Part shown: piece by piece, positions 1 to 7,780 of the stretch
Position numbering within the stretch: position 1 is the first letter of the stretch
Layout: each line of letters starts with the position of its first letter
Assembly: GCA_021372635.1 (NCBI GenBank)
Contig: JAJFUA010000011.1
Coordinates: 1-34,743 of the forward strand
Source: Desulfobacteraceae bacterium
GTDB taxonomy: Bacteria > Desulfobacterota > Syntrophobacteria > Syntrophobacterales > Syntrophobacteraceae
Direction: 5' to 3'
Length of the DNA: 34,743 nt
The notes under the pieces: generated by a model
What the model saw: the letters and a program-made list of their open reading frames with translations, nothing else
The model's database searches: none
Told to the model about the DNA's origin: nothing
Position numbers and translations under genes: made by a program

Positions 1-441
1 TGGATTTCCTTTTTCAGAAAACCCATCCGGTTCTGGCTCCGGCTGGCCCTGGGCGCGGTCTTCATCGCGGCGAGCGTGGACAAGATCGTGCATCCGGCGG
101 CCTTCGCCAAAATCATCTACAATTACCAACTGCTGCCCGACTCGCTGATCAACATCGCGGCGATCGTCCTGCCGTGGCTGGAACTGACGCTGGGAACGCT
201 CCTCATCTGCGGCGTCTGGCTGCCCGGGGCCGTGGTCCTGACGAACCTGCTCCTGGCCGCCTTTTTCGCCTCCCTGGTATTCAACGTGTTCAGGGGCATC
301 AACGTTCACTGCGGCTGTTTCAGCACGGCAGCGGCGGGAGACCCGACAATCGCCTGGTACATGGTCCGCGATTCCGTTTTTTTGTCGGCGGGGATCGCTC
401 TCCTGTACGAAACATTTTTCAGAGGTCGCGTTTTGGAGTAG
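1..441 (+). CDS. MauE/DoxX-family membrane protein, 5' end cut by the window
   Basis: The frame is open from base 1, so the gene begins upstream of the window. The visible 146 residues hold several hydrophobic segments: one near the start (FWLRLALGAVFIAAS), one at about 54-75 and later ones. They also carry the motif INVHCGCFS, a Cys-Gly-Cys pair at a membrane boundary that is typical of the MauE/DoxX-like family (methylamine-utilisation MauE and relatives). These proteins sit in the inner membrane. MauE is tied to disulfide formation or maturation of exported proteins, but many relatives have no known role. A GTG at 76 could act as an internal start, yet the sequence before it is already family-like (a helix followed by VDKIVHPAAF), so it is probably not the true start. 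No partner gene is visible. Confidence 0.72.
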   Translation, partial: WISFFRKPIRFWLRLALGAVFIAASVDKIVHPAAFAKIIYNYQLLPDSLINIAAIVLPWLELTLGTLLICGVWLPGAVVLTNLLLAAFFASLVFNVFRGINVHCGCFSTAAAGDPTIAWYMVRDSVFLSAGIALLYETFFRGRVLE

Positions 442-521
442 AATGGCGGCGAATTTGTTCGATTGAATGCGTGAGTTGCAGATTCTCGTTACAGTGAATG
501 AAAAGGGATCGCCAAGAGTCT

Positions 522-1178
522 ATGAAAAGAAATGCGCTGATTGTCTGTTTCGGCTTGGTTGTGTGCGTTCTGGCACTGCCTTCCTGTTGTCTTTTCGAAT
601 CGAGCAAAGATACGACCGTCGTAAGCATCAAGCCGCCCCCTCCTCCGGAGCCGCCGAAGCCCGCCGATCTGCCGTACAGCAAGATCAACTTCGACTATCC
701 CCTGGCATCGCTCAACAGTCCGAGGATTTTTGTCTATAAGAATCAGAGAAGGCTGCTGCTGATCCAGGACGAGACTCTGATCAGGGATTACCCTGTGGGA
801 CTGGGGCCGAGCCCGACCGGCGACAAGTGCTATCGGGGCGACGGCAGGACGCCTGAGGGGGAATTCTTCATCTGCTCGAAGAACCCGAACAGCAACTACT
901 ACAAGTCGTTCGGCATCAGCTATCCCGACGCGAAGCGGGCCAAGGACGCTCTCATCGCAGGGACGATAAGCTGGAACGATTATCAGAACATCGTCAATAC
1001 CTCATCGCAGCACAATACGCTTCCCACATGGAACACGCCGCTGGGAGGCGCGATCATGATCCACGGCGGCGGAGCCTACAAGGACTGGACACTCGGGTGC
1101 ATCGCCGTCTCCAACAGCATCATGGATGAACTCTTTCCGGTGATCCCACTCGGAACCCCCGTGAAGATACTGCCTTAA
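522..1178 (+). CDS. L,D-transpeptidase (YkuD domain) lipoprotein
   Basis: The 218-residue protein has a lipoprotein signal peptide: KR at the N-terminus, a hydrophobic core, then LALPSC with the lipid-bearing Cys at about residue 22. A short proline-rich linker (PPPPPEPPKP) leads to a YkuD catalytic domain. That domain ends in the active-site pattern IHGGG...DWTLGCIAVSN, with the conserved His and nucleophilic Cys. Enzymes of this family form 3-3 cross-links in peptidoglycan or attach proteins to it; the lipid anchor places this one at the periplasmic face of a membrane. An in-frame ATG lies at 498, but it would give an overlong signal peptide and has no better ribosome-binding site, so 522 is preferred. 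A GC hairpin follows the stop. Confidence 0.88.
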   Translation: MKRNALIVCFGLVVCVLALPSCCLFESSKDTTVVSIKPPPPPEPPKPADLPYSKINFDYPLASLNSPRIFVYKNQRRLLLIQDETLIRDYPVGLGPSPTGDKCYRGDGRTPEGEFFICSKNPNSNYYKSFGISYPDAKRAKDALIAGTISWNDYQNIVNTSSQHNTLPTWNTPLGGAIMIHGGGAYKDWTLGCIAVSNSIMDELFPVIPLGTPVKILP

Positions 1179-1184
1179 GCGCCG

Positions 1185-1217
1185 CGGGGTGGGCGGCGGA
1201 TCGATGCGCCCACCCCG
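1185..1217. terminator. GC hairpin between convergent genes
   Basis: A perfect 11-bp stem (arms 1185-1195 and 1207-1217, loop of 11) begins 6 bases after the transpeptidase stop and lies 32 bases past the end of the convergent wrbA gene. There is no U-tract on either strand. It is probably a bidirectional terminator. Confidence 0.55.
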
Positions 1218-1248
1218 TGAGGCACAACACCGCAAAGGCTGAAGGCCG

Positions 1249-1860
1249 CTATCGGGCCAGCTTCGAGGCGATGGCCGCCACGTGCTTTCCCTGGAACCTG
1301 GCCGCGGCCAGTTCGTTTTCGCTCGGCAGGCGTTCGCCCTTCGCTCCGGCAATAGTGGAAGCGCCGTAGGGCGAACCGCCGGTAATTTCGTCCATTCTCA
1401 TCTGCCCGGCAAACGTGTACGGAAGGCCCACGATGACCATCCCCTGGTGCAGCAGCGTGATGTGAAAGCTCAGTATGGTGGACTCCTGCCCTCCGTGCTG
1501 CGTATTGCTGCTCGTAAACACGCTCGCCACCTTTCCCACCAGCGCGCCTCTCGCCCACAGTTGCCCGGTTGCATCCAGGAACTGCCGCATCTGCCCGCAC
1601 ATGTTCCCGAACCTGGTCGGAGTGCCGAAAATGATCGCATCCGCCGTGGCAAGGTCGTCCACGCGGCAGACGGGCACATGGGCCATCGCCTGCTGGCTTT
1701 CCACCGCGCCCATCAGCTTCAGGACCCCTTCGGGCAGCGTTTCCGGTACACGGCAAACGCCGACCTCGGCCCCTTCCACTTCCCTCGCACCTTCCGCAAC
1801 CGCCTCGGCCATACGGTGTATATGACCGTACATCGAATAGTAAACCACCAGCACCTTCAT
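1249..1860 (-). CDS. wrbA: WrbA-type NAD(P)H:quinone oxidoreductase (flavodoxin-like)
   Basis: The 203-residue protein has the usual WrbA length. It opens with a beta strand and FMN phosphate loop ([16 protein letters not shown]). It continues with the family motifs [21 protein letters not shown], whose residues bind the flavin ring, and [12 protein letters not shown], then ends with [12 protein letters not shown]. WrbA proteins are tetrameric FMN enzymes that reduce quinones by two electrons, which limits radical formation under oxidative stress. ATG at 1860 is chosen because GGAGG lies 9 bases upstream; the in-frame ATG at 1869 abuts that same GGAGG and is too close. The gene stands alone, convergent with the transpeptidase gene and divergent from the sugar kinase gene. 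Confidence 0.92.
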   Translation of the reverse strand: MKVLVVYYSMYGHIHRMAEAVAEGAREVEGAEVGVCRVPETLPEGVLKLMGAVESQQAMAHVPVCRVDDLATADAIIFGTPTRFGNMCGQMRQFLDATGQLWARGALVGKVASVFTSSNTQHGGQESTILSFHITLLHQGMVIVGLPYTFAGQMRMDEITGGSPYGASTIAGAKGERLPSENELAAARFQGKHVAAIASKLAR

Positions 1861-2261
1861 GATTGCCATCCTCCTGTCCGTCGTTTCAAAGGCTCATTTC
1901 GTCCGTTCCGCTTCCTGCACCAGCTCCCCGTCCCTTCCCCGGAATCCCGCCGGTTGCATCCATTCCCGCAAGGCCACTGCAAAACAAGCTAATGCCTGTC
2001 CTCACCCAATCAAGGGGTTCCGGCAACTCCCCCTTCCGCCGTGCATCGCACCGTCCCTCCCGGGGCCACGATGCTCCTTCCGTCACAGCACGCCTTTTCT
2101 CCGCCGCCCGATCGCAGAATCATGGCGCGGAGCCTGGCGCTCTGCTATTATGGCCACAGGCATTTCCGGAAATATGCGCAACACCGTTTTCGAACGGCAG
2201 GCGCCGGTTCGTTCTTCCTGCCGGCGGCAACTTCCCCTTTCTTTTGGAGCAGGACGCTGCC
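1861..2261. other. Divergent intergenic region, 401 bases, no clear content
   Basis: This stretch lies between the divergent wrbA and sugar kinase genes and should hold promoters for both. I see no convincing -35/-10 pair. A TATTAT near 2142-2147 lacks a good partner. Open frames crossing it give arginine- and proline-rich proteins with no recognisable motif. Confidence 0.4.
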
Positions 2262-3164
2262 ATGCCGAAATCGTTTTCTGTCGATGTCCTCTGCGTGGGG
2301 TACGCTTCGTTCGACCTGACGATGCTGGTCGATCACCACCCGGCCGCAAATGAAAAGTGTTTTGCATCCGCCATGGCCGAATGCGGGGGAGGTCCCGCCG
2401 CCAACGCGGCGGTCGCGGTGGCTCGCCTGGGAGGCACGAGTGCCTTCGCAGGGTATCTCGGAGACGATTCTTTCGGGGCCAGGCATCTGGCCGAACTGGC
2501 CACGGAGGGCGTCCGCACGGAACTGGTCGTTCGCGGGCCGCACGCAACCGCCCTTTCCGTGATCCTGGTCAAGCCCGGGGGGGACCGTACCGTCGTAGCA
2601 TACAAAGCAGCCGATTCCGGGCTCCGGGAGAAGGAGGTGGATTTTTCCGCGTGCAGCGCCGGGGCGATTCTCTTCGACGGCCATCAAACTGCCGTTTCGC
2701 TCCCTTTGGCGGATGCCGCAGGGAAATCCGGCATACCCACCATCCTGGACGCGGGTTCCGTGCGCGAGGGGACGGTTGCCCTGGCACGCAAGGTCGATTA
2801 CCTGGTAGCATCGGAAAAGTTCGCCCTCCGGTTCAGCGGAGAACAAGACCCGAGGAAAGCTCTGCACGTCCTCGGCCGAACGGCGCCCTTTGCCGCGATC
2901 ACGATGGGCGAGCGGGGCATCCTCTGGAAGTCCGGCGCGGAAGAAGGTATGATGCCGGCTTTCAGCGTTGACGCGATCGATACCACGGGAGCGGGAGACA
3001 CCTTCCATGGCGCTTTCGCTCTCGGGGTTTCACGGGGGCAATCCATGAACACCATCCTGGAATATGCCGGCGCGGCGGCCGCACTCTGCTGCACGAAAGC
3101 CGGGGCGCGTCTCGGCATTCCCACCCATGGGGAGGTGGAGCGGTTTCTGCATGCGCGGCGATGA
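2262..3164 (+). CDS. PfkB-family carbohydrate kinase (ribokinase-like)
   Basis: The 300-residue protein has both PfkB signatures: an N-terminal glycine-rich substrate region (ECGGGPAANAAVAVARLGG, about 40-58) and the C-terminal anion-hole motif DTTGAGDTFHGAF, with GAGD at 243-246 supplying the catalytic Asp. It would transfer phosphate from ATP to a sugar or nucleoside in the cytoplasm. The opening CVGYASFDLTMLVD resembles the sulfofructose kinase/ribokinase branch more than phosphofructokinase, but the substrate cannot be read from sequence. The frame stays open far upstream (to 1863); that part is low-complexity and ATG 2262 is the first start that leaves a normal kinase N-terminus, with AGGA 7 bases upstream. 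No sugar transport or catabolic genes adjoin it. Confidence 0.9.
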   Translation: MPKSFSVDVLCVGYASFDLTMLVDHHPAANEKCFASAMAECGGGPAANAAVAVARLGGTSAFAGYLGDDSFGARHLAELATEGVRTELVVRGPHATALSVILVKPGGDRTVVAYKAADSGLREKEVDFSACSAGAILFDGHQTAVSLPLADAAGKSGIPTILDAGSVREGTVALARKVDYLVASEKFALRFSGEQDPRKALHVLGRTAPFAAITMGERGILWKSGAEEGMMPAFSVDAIDTTGAGDTFHGAFALGVSRGQSMNTILEYAGAAAALCCTKAGARLGIPTHGEVERFLHARR

Positions 3165-3202
3165 GCCGACGACGGGTGAAAAGGCTGTTCTGCCGGAGAG
3201 CG

Positions 3203-3223
3203 AAGCCGGCCACACGCCGGCTT
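3203..3223 (+). terminator. GC hairpin after the sugar kinase gene
   Basis: A perfect 8-bp stem (3203-3210 with 3216-3223, loop CACAC) lies 39 bases after the kinase stop. No U-tract follows. A second small palindrome, CGGTCGACCG, sits just beyond it at 3227-3236. Confidence 0.42.
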
Positions 3224-3280
3224 GATCGGTCGACCGGATCGGGCTTGAATGCGTCCCGCGCTTCGGGCCGGGAGAAGGGA

Positions 3281-3532
3281 ATGGTCATGAAAATATTCGT
3301 CTGGCGCCACAGCAAGCTTTACTCCAGTTGGTCCATGTTCGATGAACCGCACATCTGCCGTCGCAACTACATGCAGGCCGAAGCGGTGGTAGTGGCCGGT
3401 ACGCAGGAGGAAGCCCTCGCATTGCTGGAGCAGGATGATACCTGGAACATCGAGGAGTTGCGACGGCTAGAACCCATCGTTTACAGCGTGGAGAAACCTT
3501 CGGTGGTGACGAAGATCGTGTTTTCCGGATAA
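3281..3532 (+). CDS. Uncharacterised 83-residue protein
   Basis: I do not recognise this protein. The longest frame starts at 3161, but its first 40 residues are an arginine-rich stretch typical of non-coding DNA. A clear GGAG lies 6 bases before ATG 3281, giving MVMKIFVWRHSKLYSSW. The product is soluble, with no signal peptide or membrane segment. It reads like a small alpha/beta fold: a first strand (KIFVWRHS), a helix (TQEEALALLEQDD), and a final strand (VVTKIVFSG). His, Cys and Trp occur near the N-terminus (WRHSKLY, HICRRNY) without a metal-binding spacing I can name. It sits alone between two hairpins, so it may be its own transcription unit. Confidence 0.62.
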   Translation: MVMKIFVWRHSKLYSSWSMFDEPHICRRNYMQAEAVVVAGTQEEALALLEQDDTWNIEELRRLEPIVYSVEKPSVVTKIVFSG

Positions 3533-3582
3533 CACGGCGTGCCGGGCATTGCGGCTTTCGCAAGCTGAGGGCACGCTGGAGC

Positions 3583-3637
3583 GCGTCCGTACGGACGCCG
3601 GTGGAGGCTCCGTCCCTTCGGAAGGCCGGAGGGACGG
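3583..3637 (+). terminator. Two consecutive hairpins between small genes
   Basis: A perfect 16-base palindrome (GCGTCCGTACGGACGC, 3583-3598) is followed by an 8-bp stem (3610-3617 with 3630-3637, loop of 12). They begin 50 bases after the stop of the 83-residue gene and end 83 bases before the inhibitor gene. The pair may act as a terminator; the loop-less palindrome could instead be a binding site for a dimeric regulator. Confidence 0.4.
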
Positions 3638-3720
3638 TATCGGTATGCAACAACCCCGGAGAATGAGGGCGTTCGGAGCCGTCGTGCCACGGCATACGCC
3701 CCGTATGGATGAGGTGACCT

Positions 3721-4218
3721 ATGCGCCGATTGATCTTGAGCACCGTCTTGCTTTGTGCCTGCATGGCTCTTACCCTGGTTACGGGAAGAATTCCCGCAGG
3801 CTTCGCTATGAGCGAAAAAGACCGCTCCGTCCCTGGCGACCCGTCGCAGACATCACATCGTGCCCCGGGAATGGAAATGCTTGCCGCAAACGAAAAGAAT
3901 GACAACGCCGGATCGACCGATCCCGAAAAGCCCATCGCCACCTCACCCGGCCGGGAATTCGACATTTCGCTGCAATCGAACCGGACGACCGGATTCATGT
4001 GGCAGCTGGCAAGCCCGCTCGACGCATCCATCGTGCAATTCGTCGGTTCCGAGTATAAAGCGCCGAAAAGCAGGCTCCAGGGCGCAGGAGGCACGGAGGT
4101 GTGGACTTTCCGCTCGGTGGGCCCGGGGCAGGCCACAATCTCCATGAAGTACGCCAGGCCGTGGGAGAAGAATGTCCCTCCCGTCAAGACCGTGACGTTC
4201 AAAATCGTGTCTCAGTAA
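3721..4218 (+). CDS. Chagasin-like (MEROPS I42) cysteine protease inhibitor, exported
   Basis: The 165-residue protein has an N-terminal signal segment (RRLILSTVLLCACMALTLV) and a low-complexity linker to about residue 75. A chagasin domain follows. The three inhibitory loops of that family are visible: NRTTGFMW (87-94, matching the NPTTGY-W type loop), GAGG (121-124) and RPWE (146-149). I42 inhibitors block papain-family cysteine proteases tightly. The Pro of the first loop is Arg here, a tolerated change in some bacterial members. The export signal suggests action in the envelope or outside the cell, either protecting against foreign proteases or controlling an own enzyme. No papain-like protease is coded in this window. 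The start fits a GAGG 6 bases upstream. Confidence 0.83.
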   Translation: MRRLILSTVLLCACMALTLVTGRIPAGFAMSEKDRSVPGDPSQTSHRAPGMEMLAANEKNDNAGSTDPEKPIATSPGREFDISLQSNRTTGFMWQLASPLDASIVQFVGSEYKAPKSRLQGAGGTEVWTFRSVGPGQATISMKYARPWEKNVPPVKTVTFKIVSQ

Positions 4219-4419
4219 TCCCCGGAATCAGGCGGAAATCCCTCAGGGTGCCAAGGCTCGATGGCCCGCCCCCCGGAGGAATCATCCACCGCGCACCGCT
4301 CTGCAGACTTTACGCCTGCCTTCCGCCGCGGTCCGGCCCGCTTTCCGGTTCAAAAGACGAAGCCCATGAGCGGGAAGCTTTGAACCGCTCCAAGTGTAAA
4401 CGCAATGGAAGCCTGCCTG

Positions 4420-4887
4420 ATGGAAGAGTACCTTGCCGCAGTCCTGTCCGACACCCACGGACTCGTTCGGCCCGAACTCACTGTGGCCCTCGCGGGGGTT
4501 CAGCTCATCATACACGCAGGGGATATCGACCGCCCGGAGGTTGTAGAGACGCTCGAGACGATCGCTCCCGTGGTCGCAGTGCGTGGCAACGTGGACCGGG
4601 AAGAATTGGCCGTACGATATCCGCGGGCAACCGTGGCCGAAGCGGGCGGCGCATTGATCTACGTGCTCCACGATCTGCACGATCTCGACCTGGACCCCGC
4701 TGCGGCAGGGTTTCAAGCCGTCGTCAGCGGGCATTCCCACAAGCCTTCGATGTTCAGGAAAGACGGCGTTCTCTATCTGAATCCCGGCAGCGCCGGACCA
4801 CGGCGTTTCATGTTGCCCGTGACTTTTGCCCTGCTGCGCATACGGGACAAAACCCTGATTCCCGAAATCGTCCGACTGACGGACTGA
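4420..4887 (+). CDS. YfcE/MJ0936-type calcineurin-like phosphodiesterase
   Basis: The 155-residue protein has every metal-binding motif of the small YfcE-type metallophosphoesterases: DTHG (11-14), HAGD (32-35), RGNVD (55-59), LHD (83-85), SGHSHKP (103-109) and NPGSAGPRR (121-129). Such enzymes hydrolyse phosphodiesters with a dinuclear Mn or Ni centre in the cytoplasm; the natural substrate is usually unknown. ATG 4420 is preferred because GGAAG lies 8 bases upstream; an in-frame ATG at 4405 adds five residues and has no ribosome-binding site. It appears to be a single-gene unit closed by a strong hairpin downstream. Confidence 0.88.
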   Translation: MEEYLAAVLSDTHGLVRPELTVALAGVQLIIHAGDIDRPEVVETLETIAPVVAVRGNVDREELAVRYPRATVAEAGGALIYVLHDLHDLDLDPAAAGFQAVVSGHSHKPSMFRKDGVLYLNPGSAGPRRFMLPVTFALLRIRDKTLIPEIVRLTD

Positions 4888-5001
4888 CCGGGGGGACAAA
4901 CGAACGGGAAAGCATGAAAACGGCGCTCCCGCAAAGAAATGCTTCGACTGCAAGGCGATATCCCGCACGAAGGCTCTCTGATCCTTTCGCCATCCTTCAT
5001 G

Positions 5002-5040
5002 AGAGAGAAACCCGGGCGGCGCCGGTCCGGGTTTCTCTCT
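5002..5040. terminator. Strong 14-bp hairpin downstream of the phosphodiesterase gene
   Basis: A perfect 14-bp inverted repeat (arms 5002-5015 and 5027-5040, loop of 11) lies 114 bases after the stop. The 3' arm is pyrimidine-rich (TTTCTCTCT), so the end of the stem partly serves as a U-rich tract. This is the longest perfect stem I found between genes here. Confidence 0.6.
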
Positions 5041-5125
5041 CCGGCACTCATTCATTCTTCGCGTGGACTGCTTCTTGCAAAAGCCCATCAGTACCGGAAA
5101 GTACCGGAAAAATCCGCTTGTAAAG

Positions 5126-5153
5126 TTCACATGAAAGTGGGATTAGATATATA
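5126..5153 (+). promoter_or_regulatory. Possible sigma-70 promoter of the ankyrin gene
   Basis: TTCACA (5126-5131), a 16-base spacer and TATATA (5148-5153) lie in a locally AT-rich stretch in the 425-base gap before the ankyrin gene. The predicted transcript has a leader of about 150 bases that contains a mini-ORF at 5171-5206. A short direct repeat (AGTACCGGAA twice) lies just upstream at about 5092-5111. Confidence 0.42.
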
Positions 5154-5170
5154 GTGGGAGGTGCTGTATC

Positions 5171-5206
5171 ATGGCTGCACGTAACAGAAGAGGTGCCAGT
5201 CCGTGA
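5171..5206 (+). CDS. Possible 11-codon leader peptide
   Basis: ATG at 5171 is preceded by a strong ribosome-binding site (GGGAGGTG, 5156-5163, 7 bases away) and opens an 11-codon frame, MAARNRRGASP, ended by TGA. It lies in the leader of the predicted transcript of the ankyrin gene. The peptide is rich in Ala and Arg. It may be a translated leader, or simply chance beside a purine-rich stretch; no attenuator hairpin pair was identified. Confidence 0.22.
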   Translation: MAARNRRGASP

Positions 5207-5312
5207 AAGCGCTCCTTGAAGTTCTTCCGGCGGACGGCGGCCCTGTCCGCGGATCCGGCCGAACGCGGGGAAGGGGATTGCGCGCGAAAGCTTAAAAAGA
5301 GAGGGGAAAAAT

Positions 5313-6206
5313 ATGAAACAGGGAATAAGAGTCGTTGCACTGGTGGCGGTAGGTTGCCTGGGGTTCCTGTTTGCTTCCCAGGCCAGCGCCGCCACCATCT
5401 CGCCGGCTCAGGCACAGGAATTGGCCAAGCAGAAGCAGGCAAAGGACGCAGCGGACCAGGCTCGCCGGAATTCTGAACTGCTCTTCGCGGCCGACGCCGG
5501 ATACCAGGGCAGGGTCAGCGATCTGCTCAGTCAGAAGGCTGACATTAACGTCAAAGATGCTGACGGAATGACTCCGCTGATGCACGCGGCACTGAGAGGG
5601 AACGCGGAAATCGTTGAAATGCTGCTCCAGTACGGCGCGAGAACGGACATAGCCGACAACTTCGGTTCCACCGCACTGATGCACGCTTCGTGGGGCGGCA
5701 AGACGGAGATCGCCAAGCTCCTCATGCTGCGCGGAGCGGAAGTGAATATTCGAAGCAGCGAAGAATTGCCCAGGCTGAAGGTCAAGGGCGTGACGGCCCT
5801 GATGGCCGCCTGCATGAACGGGCATTTTCAGACGGCAAAACTGCTGGTCGCCAGCAGCGCCAATGTGAATCAACGCGACGACAACGGGCTTACCGCCCTT
5901 TCCTACGCAGCGAAAGGCGGCTACGCGGACGTCGCCCGGCTGTTGCTGGCCAATGGCGCGGATACGGAAATCAGGGATCAGCACGGCAGAACCCCTCTGA
6001 TGCTGGCCACGATCTACGGCCATCTCGATACAGTGCGGGCGCTGGTCAACGGAGGGGCCAATCTGAAGGCAAAGGACACGAACAAGCTGACCGCGGCCAA
6101 GTATGCCTGGGCGCTCGATCAGGACTCGATTCTGCGGCTCCTCGAAGATGCCAGGCAAAACCAGGCGCAAAACAGGATGGTCAGAAAATCGCCTCTTTCC
6201 CGCTGA
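5313..6206 (+). CDS. Exported ankyrin-repeat protein
   Basis: The 297-residue protein has a Sec signal peptide (KQGIRVVALVAVGCLGFLF) with probable cleavage after ASQASA, at about 26/27. A charged, Gln/Lys/Ala-rich helix (28-52) follows, then about seven ankyrin repeats. The clear ones run at 84-115, 117-148, 158-189, 191-222 and 224-255, each with TxLMxAxxxGH-type helices and a (D/N)G(M/L/R)T turn; a partial one is at each end. A 10-residue insertion (about 149-158) breaks the spacing between the third and fourth. Ankyrin stacks bind other proteins, and the signal peptide points to a periplasmic partner. The binding target cannot be told. GAGGGG lies just before ATG 5313. Confidence 0.88.
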   Translation: MKQGIRVVALVAVGCLGFLFASQASAATISPAQAQELAKQKQAKDAADQARRNSELLFAADAGYQGRVSDLLSQKADINVKDADGMTPLMHAALRGNAEIVEMLLQYGARTDIADNFGSTALMHASWGGKTEIAKLLMLRGAEVNIRSSEELPRLKVKGVTALMAACMNGHFQTAKLLVASSANVNQRDDNGLTALSYAAKGGYADVARLLLANGADTEIRDQHGRTPLMLATIYGHLDTVRALVNGGANLKAKDTNKLTAAKYAWALDQDSILRLLEDARQNQAQNRMVRKSPLSR

Positions 6207-6225
6207 TAACAATCATCCATCCGGC

Positions 6226-6243
6226 CGGACCCGCACCGGTCCG
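6226..6243 (+). terminator. Weak hairpin after the ankyrin gene
   Basis: A 6-bp GC stem (6226-6231 with 6238-6243, loop of 6) lies 20 bases after the stop, without a U-tract. Confidence 0.3.
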
Positions 6244-6445
6244 CTTCCACGCGGAACAGGCGCGGGTCTGCAGACCTCCACCCTTGCTTCCACTCCGCCG
6301 CCGCGTTCCAAAGCGCATGGACTGGAAGGAGTCGGCAGTATCGCCGGCCGTTCCGGCATGAGGCTCTTGCCACGCGAATAACGGCTCCGCTTTCCATGAA
6401 TACTTCCCGTATGCACCCAATCCCGTTACAGATGGAGAATCGTTA

Positions 6446-6817
6446 ATGTGGCCTTTTCAAGAGCAAACACGTGAAAAAAGATATCCGGTGGACTGGGAGG
6501 CCCGGCTTCGACTGGCAGTTCCGGACCCGGGGGCGGTCATGGCGGCGCGGATCGTCGATATTTCTCTCGGCGGTGCGCGACTGGCCCTTGAACGGATGCG
6601 CATCGGTTCCTATCATCTCTGCATCGGTGATCGCCCCGGCTCGCTCTACCTCTCCATCGCCCTGGCCGAAGACACGGTGGAGGCCGCCATTGAAATCAGG
6701 TGGTTCAACTGGAATGAGAAGCTCAAGGCTTTTCTCGTGGGGGCTGAATTCAGCCGCATGGACTTGGAGGCGAAGTCCCTTCTGTCCCGGGCCGTGAGCG
6801 CGTTGCCGGAAGCCTGA
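6446..6817 (+). CDS. PilZ-domain protein
   Basis: The 123-residue protein consists almost wholly of one PilZ domain. The second c-di-GMP motif, (D/N)xSxxG, is present as DISLGG (38-43), followed by the usual ARLAL strand. The first motif, RxxxR, is not intact: the N-terminal basic patch reads TREKRYPVDW, where the arginines are spaced R-x-x-R. Binding of c-di-GMP is therefore uncertain. There is no second domain or signal peptide, so it would act by contacting another protein, for example in motility, adhesion or secretion. It is 60 bases upstream of the HAD phosphatase gene and may be co-transcribed, though no functional link is evident. Confidence 0.82.
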   Translation: MWPFQEQTREKRYPVDWEARLRLAVPDPGAVMAARIVDISLGGARLALERMRIGSYHLCIGDRPGSLYLSIALAEDTVEAAIEIRWFNWNEKLKAFLVGAEFSRMDLEAKSLLSRAVSALPEA

Positions 6818-6877
6818 AGCACGGACAGGCGAACGATCATCGATCCACGAACTGCATGTACTCTCAAAGAGGGCTGG

Positions 6878-7531
6878 ATGAATTACAAGGCGGTACTTTT
6901 CGATCTCGACGGCACCTTGCTCGACACATTGGAAGACCTCGCAGGTTCGATGAACAGCGTGCTGCGCCGTTCGGGCTTTCCGGAACACGAACTGCACGCC
7001 TACAAGTATTTCGTGGGTGACGGGATGTTGAACCTCGTTCGCAGGGCGGTTCCCGAAAACGCCAGGACAGACGAAAGCGTGGTCGCCGCCTGCCTGGCTT
7101 CCATGAAGGAGGAATACGGCAGAAGATGGAAGGAGAAAACACGACCGTATCCGGGAGTGCCCGAGATGCTCGACGCGCTTCGGCAAAAAGGGGTCAAAAT
7201 GGTCGTGCTGTCGAACAAACCCCATGAATTTACGCAACTCACCGTCACCTCCCTGCTGCCGCGCTGGAAGTTCGACGCCGTATTCGGCGAGCGCCCTTCC
7301 ATACCGAGGAAGCCGGACCCGGCGGCGGCGTTGGAAATCGCCGTCGCGATCGGCGTCCGGCCCGCCGAATTCCTCTACCTTGGCGATACGGCAACGGACA
7401 TGATCACCGCCAACGCGGCCGGCATGTACCCGGTGGGAGCGCTCTGGGGTTTCCGAACGGCGGAGGAACTCACCGCAAGCGGTGCAAAAACGCTCATCAG
7501 AGAGCCTTCCGATCTCCTGCATCTGCTCTGA
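6878..7531 (+). CDS. HAD-superfamily hydrolase, phosphoglycolate phosphatase-like
   Basis: The 217-residue protein has all four HAD motifs: FDLDGTLLD (nucleophile Asp9, acid Asp11), VVLSNK, RKPDP and GDTATDM. The helical cap between motifs I and II (about 17-80) is the size found in Gph-type enzymes. It closely fits phosphoglycolate phosphatase (EC 3.1.3.18), which clears 2-phosphoglycolate formed in DNA repair, but the family is promiscuous and a pyrophosphatase or sugar-phosphatase role is possible. ATG 6878 has GAGGG about 5 bases upstream. Confidence 0.87.
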   Translation: MNYKAVLFDLDGTLLDTLEDLAGSMNSVLRRSGFPEHELHAYKYFVGDGMLNLVRRAVPENARTDESVVAACLASMKEEYGRRWKEKTRPYPGVPEMLDALRQKGVKMVVLSNKPHEFTQLTVTSLLPRWKFDAVFGERPSIPRKPDPAAALEIAVAIGVRPAEFLYLGDTATDMITANAAGMYPVGALWGFRTAEELTASGAKTLIREPSDLLHLL

Positions 7532-7780
7532 CGCACATCCTTCCGGAGAGAGCCCACACCCGCAGCGAACCGGTAGCGGGGGCCCCGGAAGATACCGCAC
7601 CCTGCCCGTTCCTTCCAACCGCGACCGGCACCGCCGGCCCCAATTCAAGCCCTCTCCGATCCGGAACCATGCGCCGCGCATTGCAGGCACGCTCCGATTG
7701 GAGAGGCCGCGTCTCTTCCCGCCCCGCGGCACCCGGCCGTCCGGCGGGCGGACAACCGACAACCGAACGAGGAGATGGAT

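Noticed and set aside
1863-2261. An upstream extension of the sugar kinase reading frame
   Set aside because: The extra 133 residues are low-complexity and precede the normal start of the kinase fold. ATG 2262 has its own ribosome-binding site.
4101-5123. A 340-codon plus-strand frame overlapping the inhibitor and phosphodiesterase genes
   Set aside because: It is arginine- and proline-rich with no motif, while two well-supported genes in other frames explain the region.
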